NCBI RefSeq assembly: GCF_045679555.1
Contig: NC_092115.1
Span: forward strand, 40,743,728-40,807,727
DNA length: 64,000 bases
Origin: Salvelinus alpinus
Lineage: Eukaryota > Chordata > Actinopteri > Salmoniformes > Salmonidae
Direction: 5' to 3'
Every line of letters starts with the position of its first letter. Position 1 is the stretch's first letter. A program made the position numbers and the translations under genes. Below the pieces are notes generated by a model. The model ran no database searches, was not told where the DNA came from, and saw nothing but the letters and a program-made list of their open reading frames with translations. Shown here in pieces: positions 33,656-45,292 of this stretch.

Positions 33656-34109
33656 GTATATACCCACGTGGGTGATTAAAAGATGAACTGAGTTCCACAC
33701 TCAAGTCCAGTTGATGGTGGTAATGCACCTTAAAGTTGGTTGCCAACCGCCATATAAAGTCCAAAGAAGAAAAAGAAGCCTGAAGGAAGGAGAAATGACG
33801 AGATAGGAATTTGGTTAACCTTTTGGGGCATCGCGACTGATTACCTATTTTGACGTGATATGAAACTATTGTGTGAAATTATTTTGATAATTACAGCAAT
33901 TTATGTTTCTAGAAACGTATCGCAATTGAGAATCGATTCACATTTAGATGGATTATTTGACTATTTTACCTGCCAGAGCCAGTCTACCTCTGAAAATAAC
34001 ATACAGTCCTTGGACCTTGAGGAGTAACGGGGGCAGCAATCAGCAGTAGAAACAATAACAACGCGTACTCCCTGCCCGTTTCAGTAAAAAGTTGAGGGGT
34101 GGAGAAATG
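33656..34109. other. Intronic repeat mosaic
   Basis: 33,660-33,790 resembles a common teleost sequence (accttaaagttggttgccaa). The rest is not recognised. Confidence 0.4.
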
Positions 34110-34554
34110 CAACCATCAATGATATCAACATTATAGTTTTAACCATGTTTTTGAGGATATACAGTGTTTGTTTATATTTACTGACAAACATTGGAGTAAA
34201 ACAAAGCTTATATTTTGGGTTCTGATGGGGTACAACAGTTGAACTAAGCTCACGAGGCATTTATAAGTTAATTTTTTACATATCGTTAATGTATAAGTCC
34301 CAAAATGGATGTAACAACTGCTGATTGCCCCTTTAAGACTACATATTGGGCTAATCTAATAAGAGATATTGAGGACTACAGTATTTCAGGCATTGTCATT
34401 GGATGCATTTGATCAATTGTTAACGTTTTGTTGATGGTCCACTCTTAATGTTCTACACATTACAGTGTAGCTTCAGCCATTCCTACAGAACAACATTAAA
34501 GTGTAGAACCCCTTTACTGCATATTGGTTCAATGACTGCAGAGACGGTACTTAC

Positions 34555-34870
34555 TGGTGTTAAACAGATCTCCAACCTCCTCTTCTTCCTCCAATGTGAC
34601 AGTCATCTCCCCCTCCTCCTCTTTCACTCCAAAAACTGCATCCTCCTCTTCTTTTACTGTAACACCCTCCTCCTCTTTCACTCTGAACGCCTCTTCCTCT
34701 TCTTTCACTGTAACTTCTTTCTCTTCTTCTTTCACTGTAACAGCCTCATCCTCTACTTGTTTTTGTATTGTAACATCCTCCTCTTCCTCCTCCTCTTTCA
34801 CGAGAGTTTCTTTCTCCGTCCAGCAGACATCCTCTTCTTTAGCAGGAGGAGAGTAGCTTAGTGAACTCAT
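34555..34870 (-). CDS. Zinc-finger gene B, acidic first coding exon (copy 2, intact)
   Basis: ATG at 34,870, donor gtaagt directly after 34,555. It encodes about 105 residues: a conserved start MSSLSYSPPAKEED, the CWTEKE block, then glutamate-rich repeats of the VKEEE type with FRVKEEE and FGVKEEEGEMTV, ending GDLFNT. The length is a multiple of three plus one, which fits the two-base start of the finger exon at 28,299. The acidic segment could act as an activation or protein-binding region, but that is inference. The promoter module lies about 200 bases upstream. Splicing to the frameshifted finger exon predicts a protein with nine fingers. Confidence 0.75.
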
Positions 34871-35073
34871 GGTCGGAGATGTTTGCTAGCTAGCATTAGC
34901 GAATAGCCTAGTTCTAAGCTAACTTAGCAAACCAGCTAGCTGACAAACAACGTAAATATATAATTAAATGGGCCAACAAGTACATACGACAGAAGTGTGT
35001 TTAATACACAGCGACTAATATACACCAAAACAGTGTAAAAAGCGTGAATGTTGTAGCTATGTTTGCTAGAAAG

Positions 35074-35208
35074 CTACGGGGGTGTCTGACTAGCTGTTGT
35101 TGTTGAAGGAGCGTCCCGTCCACTAGATTATACGTCACACTGGCAGCATCGCCTGAACCTAAAAGACGCACATCGCCGTCTGCTGACTGGAGTGGGCAAC
35201 GCAGTTGA
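35074..35208 (-). promoter_or_regulatory. Zinc-finger-family promoter module, copy 2
   Basis: Contains ccgtccactagattatacgt (35,117) and ctgctgactggagtggg, 200-340 bases upstream of the ATG at 34,870. The tacgtca core is CRE-like. No TATA box at a fixed distance is evident. Confidence 0.7.
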
Positions 35209-36399
35209 GGAACCTAAAGTTTATTTTTCATTTATTTAATAAAAGTGTAATATTATATTAAGTCGTTCAAAGAGAAGCATGTGTTGATTGATTCGTGTTT
35301 AATGAGTGAGAATTTAAAACAAACTGTACACCCACTACATATTTGCATTGAACCATACTTCTAACATGGATCATTTTGACCCCAGATGCATATCTTTAAT
35401 CATAGCCTGAATGTGGTTTATTCCATTTTTCATGACTTTGTCAATCAACTTGTTCTTAATACATCTAAATCATGGTTTAGGGTTTCTGTATCAAAATGGA
35501 CTTTTAACAAATTAAAATCCTTTGGAGTAATTTTGACCCCAGCCAATAGCACCTTTGATAAATAGGATATTTATTTCAAATTAAAATCAAATCACATTTT
35601 ATTGGTTATTGCGGGTGTAGTGAAATGCTTGTGTTTCTAGCTCCGACGGTGCAGTAATGTCTAACAAGTAATATCTAACAATTTCACAACATATACCCAA
35701 TACACACAAAACTAATTATTTGAATCTAGGTTTCTCTGTAGACATGATCCATCCCACCAGAGCGTGGAGGGGCACCTGTATCAGTGGTTTTGACCAGATA
35801 GACACCTGCAGATACACAGTATCGTGCCTCCCATTTCTAAGATTGGACTTTTCTATACCACATATCACATGACTGTGTTCCTGCCAAAGCAGCAGCTACT
35901 CTTCCTGGGGTTTATTATGGATCCCCATTAGTTCCTGCCAAGTAAGAAGTAAGGTCCGGGAGCATGCCAGCCTCCTTTTCGAGCAAAAGGTATAAATTAT
36001 GGGTTATGAATTAACACATTCCCTGCGAGCCCAGGCATTTCAATACATTCATGATTTCTTACGGTCCATGTGCAATATGCAAATATGATCCTTGCAATTA
36101 TTCTATGTTCCTTGGAATTATTCAAATATGTTGTTCATTTCATGAGAGCAACATGATAATTAATGATTTCTGAGCAACCATTTTTGATTTAATGTCTATT
36201 AAGAGTATCTTATCAACTTTATTTCACTTGGAGATGTTTCATTATAGAGAACATAACATGACAATACATGACATCTAAGTAGCTGAATATGATTATGGAC
36301 TAATAGTCTAACAGTTTGAATCACACAACTCATGTTATTCTGGTTAAACAGTGCGTGACTAGTTGATAAAGGAGTGGGGATTTTTTTTACAATTAGGAT
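35209..36399. other. Upstream of gene B: repeat fragments, no gene
   Basis: 35,581-35,700 is a LINE-related piece (tagtgaaatgcttgtgtttc). 35,890-35,940 is another common teleost repeat (cagctactcttcctggggtt). The remainder is AT-rich and unassigned. Confidence 0.5.
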
Positions 36400-36658
36400 A
36401 TAATATGTCATGATTTACTCGTACCTCAGCCAGCATTGTGAATGGTTAGGAAATAATATGTCATGATTTACTCGTACCTCAGCCAGCATTGTGAATCGTT
36501 AGGAAATAATATGTCATGTTTTACTCGTACCTTAGCCAGCATTGTGAATGGTTAGGAAATAATATGTCATGTTTTACTCGTACCTCAGCCAGCATTGTGA
36601 ATGGCTAGGAAATAATATGTCATGTTTTACTCGTACCTCAGCCAGCATTGTGAATGGT
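36400..36658. repeat. Minisatellite, 53-bp unit, about 5 copies
   Basis: Units contain gtcatgttttactcgtacct and cagccagcattgtgaatgg. Confidence 0.95.
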
Positions 36659-36775
36659 GTCTGAGGCAGTGACATACTAGACCAGGGCAGTAAATCTAAT
36701 ATTTAGGTGTTTTTAGTCAGGCATGAAAGGTCTGTGTTGGTTCTGTGGTTATAAGTTACATCTCTGGCCATGCTG

Positions 36776-36845
36776 GCAGGGTCTGAATCAAACCTAATGT
36801 CCACCTGACACACTGGCAGGGTCTGAATCAAACCCAATGTCCAGT
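36776..36845. repeat. Short copy of the 40-bp repeat found at 58.27 kb
   Basis: Nearly two units of gcagggtctgaatcaaaccc type, at the same relative position beside the duplicated flank as the 6.5-unit array at 58,266-58,523. Confidence 0.85.
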
Positions 36846-36924
36846 GGGATTGATCTGTTTGATCCAATTGTTTGTTTCAATTTTCAGTAGGTGAATCCTT
36901 TGACATATTGTTGATTTCAACTTT

Positions 36925-37310
36925 TTCCATTTTCAACAAATGTACTGGTTGGTTGAAACGTGATATTAAACGTACATACCATGCACTATATTGACACAGT
37001 GGAAGATATACTGAATTTATACTGTTTTTCATACTAAGATGGACCAAGATACGTGTTGCTTTTGCACATATTTGTTCATTGGTTTAGCAAGAGTCTGTTG
37101 ATTGGTCAGTCATGGGGTTAATTTATTTTGCAATACGTTCAAATCAAATCTAGCTTTATTTATACAGCACATTTCAGACATGGATGCAACACAATGGCTT
37201 CACAGGAAAAAATGTACAAAAAAACAATGAAAATAAACAGAAATATTTAGTACACAACAAACATAAGAGGATAAAAAAACAGAAGAATAACAACTGAAAG
37301 ACTAATGAGC
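36925..37310 (-). repeat. C-arm flank, inverted duplicate of 5,700-6,030
   Basis: Shares gcacatatttgttcattggt and agtctgttgattgg with A and with 58,205-58,250. Confidence 0.75.
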
Positions 37311-37330
37311 ACCCTTTTGCCTTAGTCCCT

Positions 37331-37595
37331 GCTGATATTCTGCCTAGCAACAGGGACATGTGATCGATGCTGATATTCTGCATGGCAACAGGGACACGTG
37401 ATAGATGCTGATATTCTGCATAGCAACAGGGACATGTGATAGATACTGATAATTTGCCTAGCAACTGGGACATGTGATAGATACTGATATTCTGCCTAGC
37501 AACAGGGACATGTGATCGATGCTGATATTCTGCATAGCAACAGGGACATGTGATCGATGCTGATATTCTGCATAGCAAGAGGGACATGTGATGGA
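37331..37595. repeat. Minisatellite, 38-bp unit, about 7 copies
   Basis: Units start tgctgatattctgcatagca and end ggacatgtgatcga. Confidence 0.95.
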
Positions 37596-37783
37596 TTAGC
37601 CTGACTTCTCCCCTCTCTGGACCCAAGGTGACTGAGGCCCATTTGAGGGAGGAAGTGCAGCTGCCAACACCAGACTCAGAAAGGATACATTCTAATAACA
37701 AGAGGTCAATAGTTCATATCAGCATATTCTGCAGATAAAACATCTTAATTATCTATGTTACTTAGCTAATTCTGATTTCTCCA

Positions 37784-38469
37784 TGTTACGGATACAAGTA
37801 TTCTGTGTGTATCCTGTGTGTATTTCTTTTCGCTCCTTCTCCCCTACTCACAGGTGACAATCATCATTCCCCAATCAGTCATCAATCAGTCGCTAATCAG
37901 AAGACACCTGCTCCTTTTCTCCTACCCAATCACAGTCCCGTTCCCTTGGTTTAAAAACCCTGTCAGTTGTGTTCTCTAGAGCAATCTCTCTGTAAATGCC
38001 ATATGTCTGTAGATCGCGTGTGTGGTTTAGGATACATGTCACATTGTCCCCACCTGTGAGTATTGGTTTTGTTATGGTGTTTGTTTGATGGTGGGAAAAG
38101 GGGCTAACCAGACAGGTCGCCCATGGGCATACACTACCCGTAGGTAAACTTTGTTAAATACACTAGTTAGAACTGGGCGGACCACCCACTGTATTTTTGT
38201 TTAGTTAGCTGTTTAAATAGGCTAGTCTAGCTTAGGGGTGTTTTTGGATGCTTATTCTTTCTTTCCTTGGGTCCAACTCAGTCCCTTTTCCTGCCTCCCA
38301 TTTACTGTGTGTTTGCAAATAAACCCTGAGTGTTTGATGGTAGAATTTAGTTGTCTGTGGTTATTTCGTTCTCACTGTTACTTTGTCACTATTACACTTT
38401 GCGTGAGTTATGTTATGGGTCCCATTACCATCCCCCCCTAGACTGTCGGGCCAAAAGGGATTCGTAACA
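37784..38469 (+). mobile_element. Solo LTR, 686 bp, with 5-bp target duplication
   Basis: Starts tgttacggat and ends ttcgtaaca, so terminal TGTTACG and CGTAACA are inverted repeats with the TG...CA signature. It is flanked by CTCCA on both sides (37,779-37,783 and 38,470-38,474). It contains tttaaaaacc as a TATA-like site (37,951) and aataaaccctg as a poly(A) signal (38,320). It is inserted in the C arm of the duplication. No internal retroviral-type sequence remains, so it is a recombination product. Confidence 0.9.
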
Positions 38470-38474
38470 CTCCA

Positions 38475-40320
38475 CCACAATCTTTCCCCAGAAACGAGCT
38501 CCAAAACAATAGCTCTGTTACTGGTGTGCAGGATATAACCTTTAGTCTGTGGAGGATCAAGAGGAACCAGTCAGTTTCTGTCATATTCTTGGCTGAGTGT
38601 CCGAACATCATGCGGCCATTCTACACACCCAGAACAGTTAGGACAGGCCTATATCAACACTTTTCTATGTTATACGAGTAAGGTTCTTTAACAATCTCAA
38701 GCCCAATGCCTCGGCTTAAATAATTATATTTTACTACACAAGCATTAGTAAGGTTTAACAGAAAATTCCCTCGTGCTAACGAGCTATATGTGCTAAAGTC
38801 CAACCTCAAAACATAAATGGAAAAGCCAAAGCCTGTACCACCTTCCTCAAGACAACAAATATATCCTATATTTTTGTTGGACCAGTTCTCACCACAAAAA
38901 GAAAACAACTTCCATTTCATATTAAAATCAACTCAAATGCATCACCTGTCAATTTAAAAACAAGAACTTATTTCTAAATAATCCAATCTTATTAGTTTTC
39001 TCCTTTTTCTTTCTAGAATCCTAAAACTAATTTTGAAATTATAATCAACTACAATGCTTCACCTTCTACAATATGAACAGTGTGTCTACTGGCTGGCAAC
39101 AATTAAAAACAAACAAAAATATATTTTCCCCCACTAGCTTCTAGAACTTTCGGCTTCCTAAAACTCACTAGCTTCTAGAACTCTTGTCCCCTTGGAACGA
39201 GCCCAAACAAAATACGGAAAAACATGCAGTCATAATAAATTGTGATCATGGCAACTCACTGGCTAAATGCGAAACACAAACATTTTGAGTGCCCACCCGT
39301 GAGACAAATCAGCAACTTTTCCTTAAACATGTCTGATTTCAAGAGGAAACTCCTGCAATATCTGTAGTAACTTCCCACCTCACTGCGGAGCTTCTCTTTT
39401 TAGGGTTCACTAGATAGGCATGTTGTTGGATCGGGGCCCAGTCCTCATGCTCAAGTACATTTGGTTTGGCACATCTGAGAATTAACCCTGATATCCTAAA
39501 AGCAGGGCAACGATGTCAATATAATTGTACCAAAAATGGTCAACTGGTTGCATAAATAATTATCATTAAATGTTACGTGAAATGTAAATATGAAATATTT
39601 GGTTGCATAGTCTTATTTTCAATTAAATTGTTCTAGGTGGGATAGCCCCAATGTCGAAACACAGTTTTAACATGTCTAAATCAATAACCAATATGCAGAA
39701 ACATTTTGGGATAAATTGAAAACCTAAACATAACATGTGCTATATACAGAAACATCTGCCACAATCATTTGACATGTATTTTTTTAAACATGCACCTTAT
39801 AAAATGCAAAAGCACCAAGAACGCTGTTTTGACAAGTAGCAATAAATCACTGATATCGATTAGGGGGGAAATCAGTTATACGTGCTGTTGAAACTAACAA
39901 AAACAAAACATGGAAATGGGAGATATCTTTTACCTCACTGGTTAGAGGACAACCTGCAGAAGACAGTCAGCTACATTTGGGAGTGATGCATTTACATTTA
40001 GGGGTCACTAAACAAAGGAACGCAAAACTTATTTGTCATCACTCTTCGATATCATGTTGAACTCAATTGTGCGAGAGGAGGGAGATGAGGTTGAACGTCC
40101 TGTTGAAACTAACAGCTCAAAAACCACACGGAATCTGGGAATGTGTACATCACTGGTTAGAGGACAACTTGTAGAAAACAGCTCGCTACATTTTGAAGTG
40201 TTGCATTTTGAGTGTAACACAACTCTTTATTTGTTAGTAACGTTTTGTTAAATCACATAAATAGTACTCTTTATTTTTCCCCTGAGGCTAATATCCATAT
40301 CATGTTGAAATCAAACAGGG
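38475..40320 (-). other. C-arm flank, inverted duplicate of 4,300-5,160
   Basis: No gene. Matches A at 38,770-38,920 (aaagtccaacctcaaaacat), 39,180-39,245 and 39,850-40,240. 39,270-39,840 is not matched to A and is unassigned. Confidence 0.6.
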
Positions 40321-40579
40321 GACAAACATTTAGGGTTCTACATTGTGACTCTGACTGCAGCTTAAACAACAGTGAAAAGGCTAGTTAGCTAGCTACCATT
40401 ATCTGAGAAGACACTATAGTGGCCTGGAAATACGATGACATAGTAATTAGACAACTTTGCCATCATTATCATGCCATTGTGACGTCATTAAAATATTCCT
40501 ACTACAATGTTAAAACATTCTACATTGTGACATTATTTCATTGATATCATGAAACAACTTCATGTATGTATTTTCTGAT

Positions 40580-41097
40580 GTTTGATCAGAGATCTTTTAC
40601 GAGAATATCTCTTCCCACTGATCACAGCTATGATATTTCACTCCTGTGTGTGTACACTGGTGTGATATCAGGTTGTTTGGCTGAGCAAAACTCTTCCCAC
40701 ATTGATTACAGCTAAGAGGTTTCTCTCCTGTGTGTGTTTTCTGGTGGTATATCAGGCCGCCTGACTGAGTAAATCTCTTCCCACATTGATCACAGCTATG
40801 ATGTTTCTCTCCTGTGTGTCAGCTAGTGTGTTTTCAGATGACTTGACTGAATAAAACTCTTCCCACATTGATCACAGCTATGAGATTTCTCTCCAGTGTG
40901 AATTAACTGGTGTGATTGTAATGTATATGATTTTGAAAAGATCTTCCCAAAGTCAGAGCAGCAGTGAGGTTTCTTCCCTGTTGGTCTCTGCTGGTGTTTC
41001 TTGAGGTGTTCTAATCTGGAGAGACTCTGTTCTGCCTCATCAGCATCATGAGGTTGTTGAGGCTCCCCAGCAGATCCATTATAGTCCCGTCTCTCTC
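40580..41097 (-). pseudogene. C2H2 zinc-finger gene C, decayed finger exon
   Basis: Acceptor AG at 41,099-41,098, exon starts at 41,097. The spacer (NGSAGEPQQPHDADEAEQSL) is clear, but the first finger reads CSDFGK, with the second zinc-binding Cys replaced by Phe. Finger two is normal until LKTH, where the reading stops at about 40,823. Two further recognisable fingers ([10 protein letters not shown] and [10 protein letters not shown]) and a degenerate last one (CDQWEE) lie in other frames down to 40,580. With four or five fingers at most and several lesions it is the most eroded of the three exons. Its natural partner is the acidic exon at 53,239-53,605, across about 12 kb of satellite. Confidence 0.85.
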
Positions 41098-41720
41098 CTG
41101 TGTGAATGAAAAAGTCAGACAGATGGTTAAAGGCCCACAACAGTAGAAATCCACTGAAAAAGGTGATGCCAACAGCGTAGCCATCATGTTGTACAACAAT
41201 TGAAGTCTTTAATGAATGTTAATATTATTTGACAATTGTCTTAAGACAGTCAAGGGAGCAACAATAGTCATATTGTCTTGTTGTCACATTAGTAGTAACA
41301 TCGATGATTGTCGGCTAGAAATAAGTTATTAAAGTTGTTGAAATCCTAAGCAGTGTGCATGACAACTTATGGTCTCCAATATAGGCCCCTTTCTGTGTTT
41401 AATAATATTGACGCATCGAGCCCGACGCGCACGCAATTTGGTTGCACAAACTCCTCCCTGCTAATGCAGAAACCGCTAGTTATGGATGTAGTATATCTGC
41501 CTGGAGCAAAAATGGCAAGGGAAGATTTGTTTTTCACAAGGTATTCCGAATATTACCATATTATTGCATTATCAGATTATAACTGTAAGGCTCGTTTGAA
41601 TCTCCTGATTAATATAATGTTGTTATTGTCGCAAATCAACTGCTTCATACTTAAAAAACACTTCAACCAGTAAAGTTTTATTTAGCTAGTTTTTCCATCA
41701 GCCTTGGTCCAGAACTTCAC
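41098..41720 (-). other. Region upstream of finger exon C, paralogous to B
   Basis: 41,140-41,500 matches 28,300-28,670. A single 39-bp unit (gctagttatggatgtagtat) lies at 41,476. An open frame at 41,353-41,673 has no recognisable features. Confidence 0.55.
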
Positions 41721-42487
41721 CTATCAATAGCATAGACCTACTGAAGGACTCATAACTTCACCTAACAATAACATAGACCTACTGTAGGACCCATAACTTC
41801 ACTTAACAATATAGACCTACTGTAGGACCCATAACGTCACCTAACAACAACATAGACCTACTGTAGGACCCATAACATCACCTAACAACAACATAGACCT
41901 ACTGTAGGACCCATAACTTCACCTAACAACAACATAAACCTACTGTAGGACCCATAACTTCACCTAACAACAGCATATACCTTCTGTATCACCCATAACT
42001 TCACCTAACAACATATACCTACTGTAGGACCCATAACTTCACCTAACAACAACATAGACCTACTGTAGGACCCATAACATCACCTAACAACAACATAGAC
42101 CTACTGTAAGACCCATAACTTCACCTAACAACATAGACCTACTGTAGGACCCATAACTTCACCTAACAATAACAGACCTACTGTAGGACCCATAACTTCA
42201 CCTAACAACAACATAGACATACTGTAGAACCCATAACTTCACCTAACAATAACAGACCTACTGTAGGACCCATAACTTCACCTAACAACAACATAGACCT
42301 ACTGTAGGACCCATAACTTCACCTAACAACAACATAGACCTACTGTAGGACCCATAACTTCACCTAACAACAACATAGACCTACTGTAGGACCCATAACT
42401 TCACCTAACAACAACATAGACCCACTGTAGGACCCATAACTTCACCTAACAACAACATAGACCCATGTAGGACCCATAACTTCACCT
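41721..42487. repeat. Minisatellite, 41-bp unit, about 18-19 copies
   Basis: Units contain cctactgtaggacccataac then ttcacctaacaacaa. Some units are 3-5 bases short. The paralogous position in gene B (28,685-28,725) has one unit. Confidence 0.95.
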
Positions 42488-42496
42488 CAGTCAATG

Positions 42497-42590
42497 CAGA
42501 AAATGTCAAGAACTTTGAATGTTTCTTCAAGTGCCGTCGCAAAAACCATCAAGAGCTATGATAAAAACTGGCTCTCATGAGGACCACTTT
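42497..42590 (+). mobile_element. Tc1-type transposase N-terminal fragment
   Basis: Reads QSMQKMSRTLNVSSSAVAKT followed by IKSYD, a helix-turn-helix of a Tc1 transposase, then breaks. The sequence from about 42,577 (gaggaccactttttataaaa) is repeated at 43,503. Confidence 0.7.
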
Positions 42591-44465
42591 TTATAAAAAC
42601 ACATCATTTCTTTCCAAAAGTGATGAGGTCCAAAAGGCACCGAATAGTAGGAATATAGTAGGATAGTATAGTATATATAATAGTAGGAATATAGTAGGAT
42701 AGCATAGTATAGTATATATGATAGTAGGAATATAGTAGTATAGTATATATAATAGTAGGAATATAGTAGGATAGTATAGTATATATAACAGTAGGAATAT
42801 AGTAGTATAGTATATATAATAGTAGGAATATAGTAGTATAGTATATGTAATAGTAGGAATATAGTAGGATAGTATAGTATATATAATAGTAGGAATATAG
42901 TAGTATAGTATAGTATAGTATATATAATAGTAGGAATATAGTAGTATAGTAGATATAATAGTAGGAATATAGCAGTATAGTATATATAATAGTAGGAATA
43001 TAGTAGGATAGTATAGTATATATAATAGTAGGAATATAGTAGGATAGTATAGTATATATAGTAGAATAGTATATATAATAGTAGGAATATAGTAGTATAG
43101 TATATATAATAGTAGGAATATAGTAGGATAGTATAGTACATATAACAATAGGAATGTAGTGGTATAGTATAGTATATATAATAGTAGGAATATAGTAGTA
43201 TAGTATATTTAACAGTAGGAATATAGTAGTATAGTATAGTATATATAGTAGTATGAATATAGTAGGATAGCATAGTATAGTATATATAATAGTAGGAATA
43301 TAGTAGTATAGTGTATATATAATAGTAGGAATATAGTAGGATAGTATAGTATATATAATAGTAGGAATATAGTAGTATAGTATAGTATATGTAATAGTAG
43401 GAATATAGTAGTATATTATAGTCAATATAATAGTAGGAATATAGTAGTGTCGTACATATAATAGTAGGTATATAGTAGTACAGTATAGAATATATAACAT
43501 AGAGGACCACTTTTTATAAAAACATATAATTTCTTTCCAAAAGTGATGAGGTCCAATAGGCACCGAATAGTAGGAATATAGTAGGATAGTATAGTATATA
43601 TAATAGTAGGAATATAGTAGGATAGCATAGTATAGTATATATGATAGTAGGAATATAGTAGTATAGTATATATAATAGTAGGAATATAGTAGGATAGTAT
43701 AGTGTATATAACAGTAGGAATATAGTAGTATAGTATATATAATAGTAGGAATATAGTAGTATAGTATATGTAATAGTAGGAATATAGTAGGATAGTATAG
43801 TATATATAATAGTAGGAATATAGTAGTATCGTATATATAATAGTAGGAATATAGCAGTATAGTATATATAATAGTAGGAATATAGTAGGATAGTATAGTA
43901 TATATAATAGTAGGAATATAGTAGGATAGTATAGTATATATAATAGTAGGAATATAGTAGGATAGTATATATAATAGTAGGAATATAGTAGGATAGCATA
44001 GTATAGTATATATAATAGTAGGACTATAGTAGTATAGTATATATAATAGTAGGAATATAGTAGGATAGTATAGTACATATAACAATAGGAATATAGTGGT
44101 ATAGTATAGTATATATAATAGTAGGAATATAGTAGTATAGTATATATAACAGTAGGAATATAGTAGTATAGTATAGTATATATAATAGTAGGAATATAGT
44201 AGTATAGTATATATAATAGTAGGAATATAGTAGGATAGTATGGTATAGTATATATAATAGTAGGAATATAGTAGTATAGTATATATAATAGTAGGAATAT
44301 AGTAGGATAGTATAGTATATATAATAGTAGGAATATAGTAGTATAGTATATGTAATAGTAGGAATATAGTAGTATAGTATAGTCTATATAATAGTAGGAA
44401 TATAGTAGTGTCGTACATATAATAGTAGGAATATAGTAGTATAGTATAGTATATATAATAGTAGA
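42577..44465. repeat. AT-rich array of about 31-bp units, in two tandem blocks
   Basis: Basic unit tatagtatatataatagtag then gaatatagtag, with longer variants carrying gatagtatag. Two blocks, 42,577-43,502 and 43,503-44,465, each begin with the same roughly 60-base unique segment (aaagtgatgaggtcca), so the whole block was duplicated. Minus-strand open frames up to 625 codons are artefacts: the unit has no stop in any minus frame. Confidence 0.95.
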
Positions 44466-44690
44466 ATGACCCAACTAGCATTTATTTTTATCACTATGCA
44501 TTTATTTTGGGATTCCACCGTGGAAACGTAATTTGCCGAAGCAAGATTAAAGATTTTATACAAGCACATTTTCATCAAGTTTGCCTCTCTTCGATTACCT
44601 TTGACCTTTTCAAGAGAAAGCCAGAAAGGATGGAGGAGGTGAGCAACTCTAATTGAGAAAAGGCCTCAGACTTTGAATGCTTATTACAGC
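44466..44690. other. Unique spacer between arrays
   Basis: Nothing recognised apart from acagc at 44,686-44,690, the left target duplication of the next solo LTR. Confidence 0.4.
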
Positions 44691-45174
44691 TGTCACGTTC
44701 CTGACCTGTTTTCTGTTAGTTTTTGTATGTGTTAGCTGGTCAGGACGTGAGTTTGGGTGGGCAGTCTATGTTTTCTGTTTCTATGTTGGTTTGGGTACCT
44801 AATATGGTTCTCAATTAGAGGCAGGTGGTTTTCATCTCCTCTGATTGAGAATCATATTAAGGTGGGGTCACATTGTTTGTTTGTGGGTGGTTGTCTCCTG
44901 TGTCAGTGTCTGTGTATGTTACGCCACACGGGACTGTTTCGGTTTGGTTTTGTTCGTTCGGTTTATGTAGTCTGTTTTCCCTGTTCGTGCGTTCTTCGTG
45001 TTTCATGTAAGTTCGTAGTTCAGGTCTGTCTTCATTCGTTTTGTTATTTTGTGTAGTATCAAGTTTAGTTCGTTTTTGTCTTGTTAATAAATATCATGTC
45101 TAAGTATCACGCTGCGTCTTGGTTCAATCCATGCTCCTCCTCTTCGGATGAAGAGGAAGAGGAGAACCGTTACA
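44691..45174 (+). mobile_element. Solo LTR (gypsy-type), 484 bp, with 5-bp target duplication
   Basis: Starts tgtcacgttcctgac and ends ccgttaca. It is flanked by ACAGC on both sides (44,686-44,690 and 45,175-45,179). It contains a hairpin formed by ttctcaattagag (44,811) and ctctgattgagaa, and a poly(A) signal aataaat near 45,087. An abundant salmonid LTR type, from memory; a related one in opposite orientation is at 52,469. Confidence 0.9.
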
Positions 45175-45292
45175 ACAGCGCCACCCATGGAACACTCTGT
45201 TCCCTTGTTGTTGTCTGAGTAGTGTTTTTTTACCATTCATCCATTAAGAGATTAATGAGAAGAAATCCATCAAAACAATAGGTTTGATTACA

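Larger units (their letters stand above)
28300..34554 (-). other. Predicted intron of zinc-finger gene B
   Basis: Donor gtaagt at 34,554-34,549 and acceptor at 28,301-28,300 on the same strand, with matching phases. The 6.25-kb span contains a paralogous block, a segmental duplicate, a Tc1 element, LINE debris and dispersed repeats. No intervening finger exon is visible. Confidence 0.6.

Noticed and set aside
34448-34861. Plus-strand Ser/Phe-rich frames opposite the acidic exons (also at 23,503, 53,211 and 59,689 minus)
   Set aside because: They are antisense readings of GAG/GAA-rich exons, present wherever the exon is; the splice donor and promoter support the other strand.
37174-37701. 175-codon minus-strand frame
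   Set aside because: Mostly a translation of the 38-bp minisatellite and duplicated flank.
42604-44481. Minus-strand open frame of 625 codons rich in Tyr, Ile and Leu
   Set aside because: It is a translation of the AT-rich tandem array, which lacks stops in all minus frames; no start context, domain or codon signal supports a gene.
44757-45056. 99-codon frame inside the solo LTR at 44.7 kb (and 78 codons at 45,737)
   Set aside because: LTR sequences with no protein similarity; frames are incidental.
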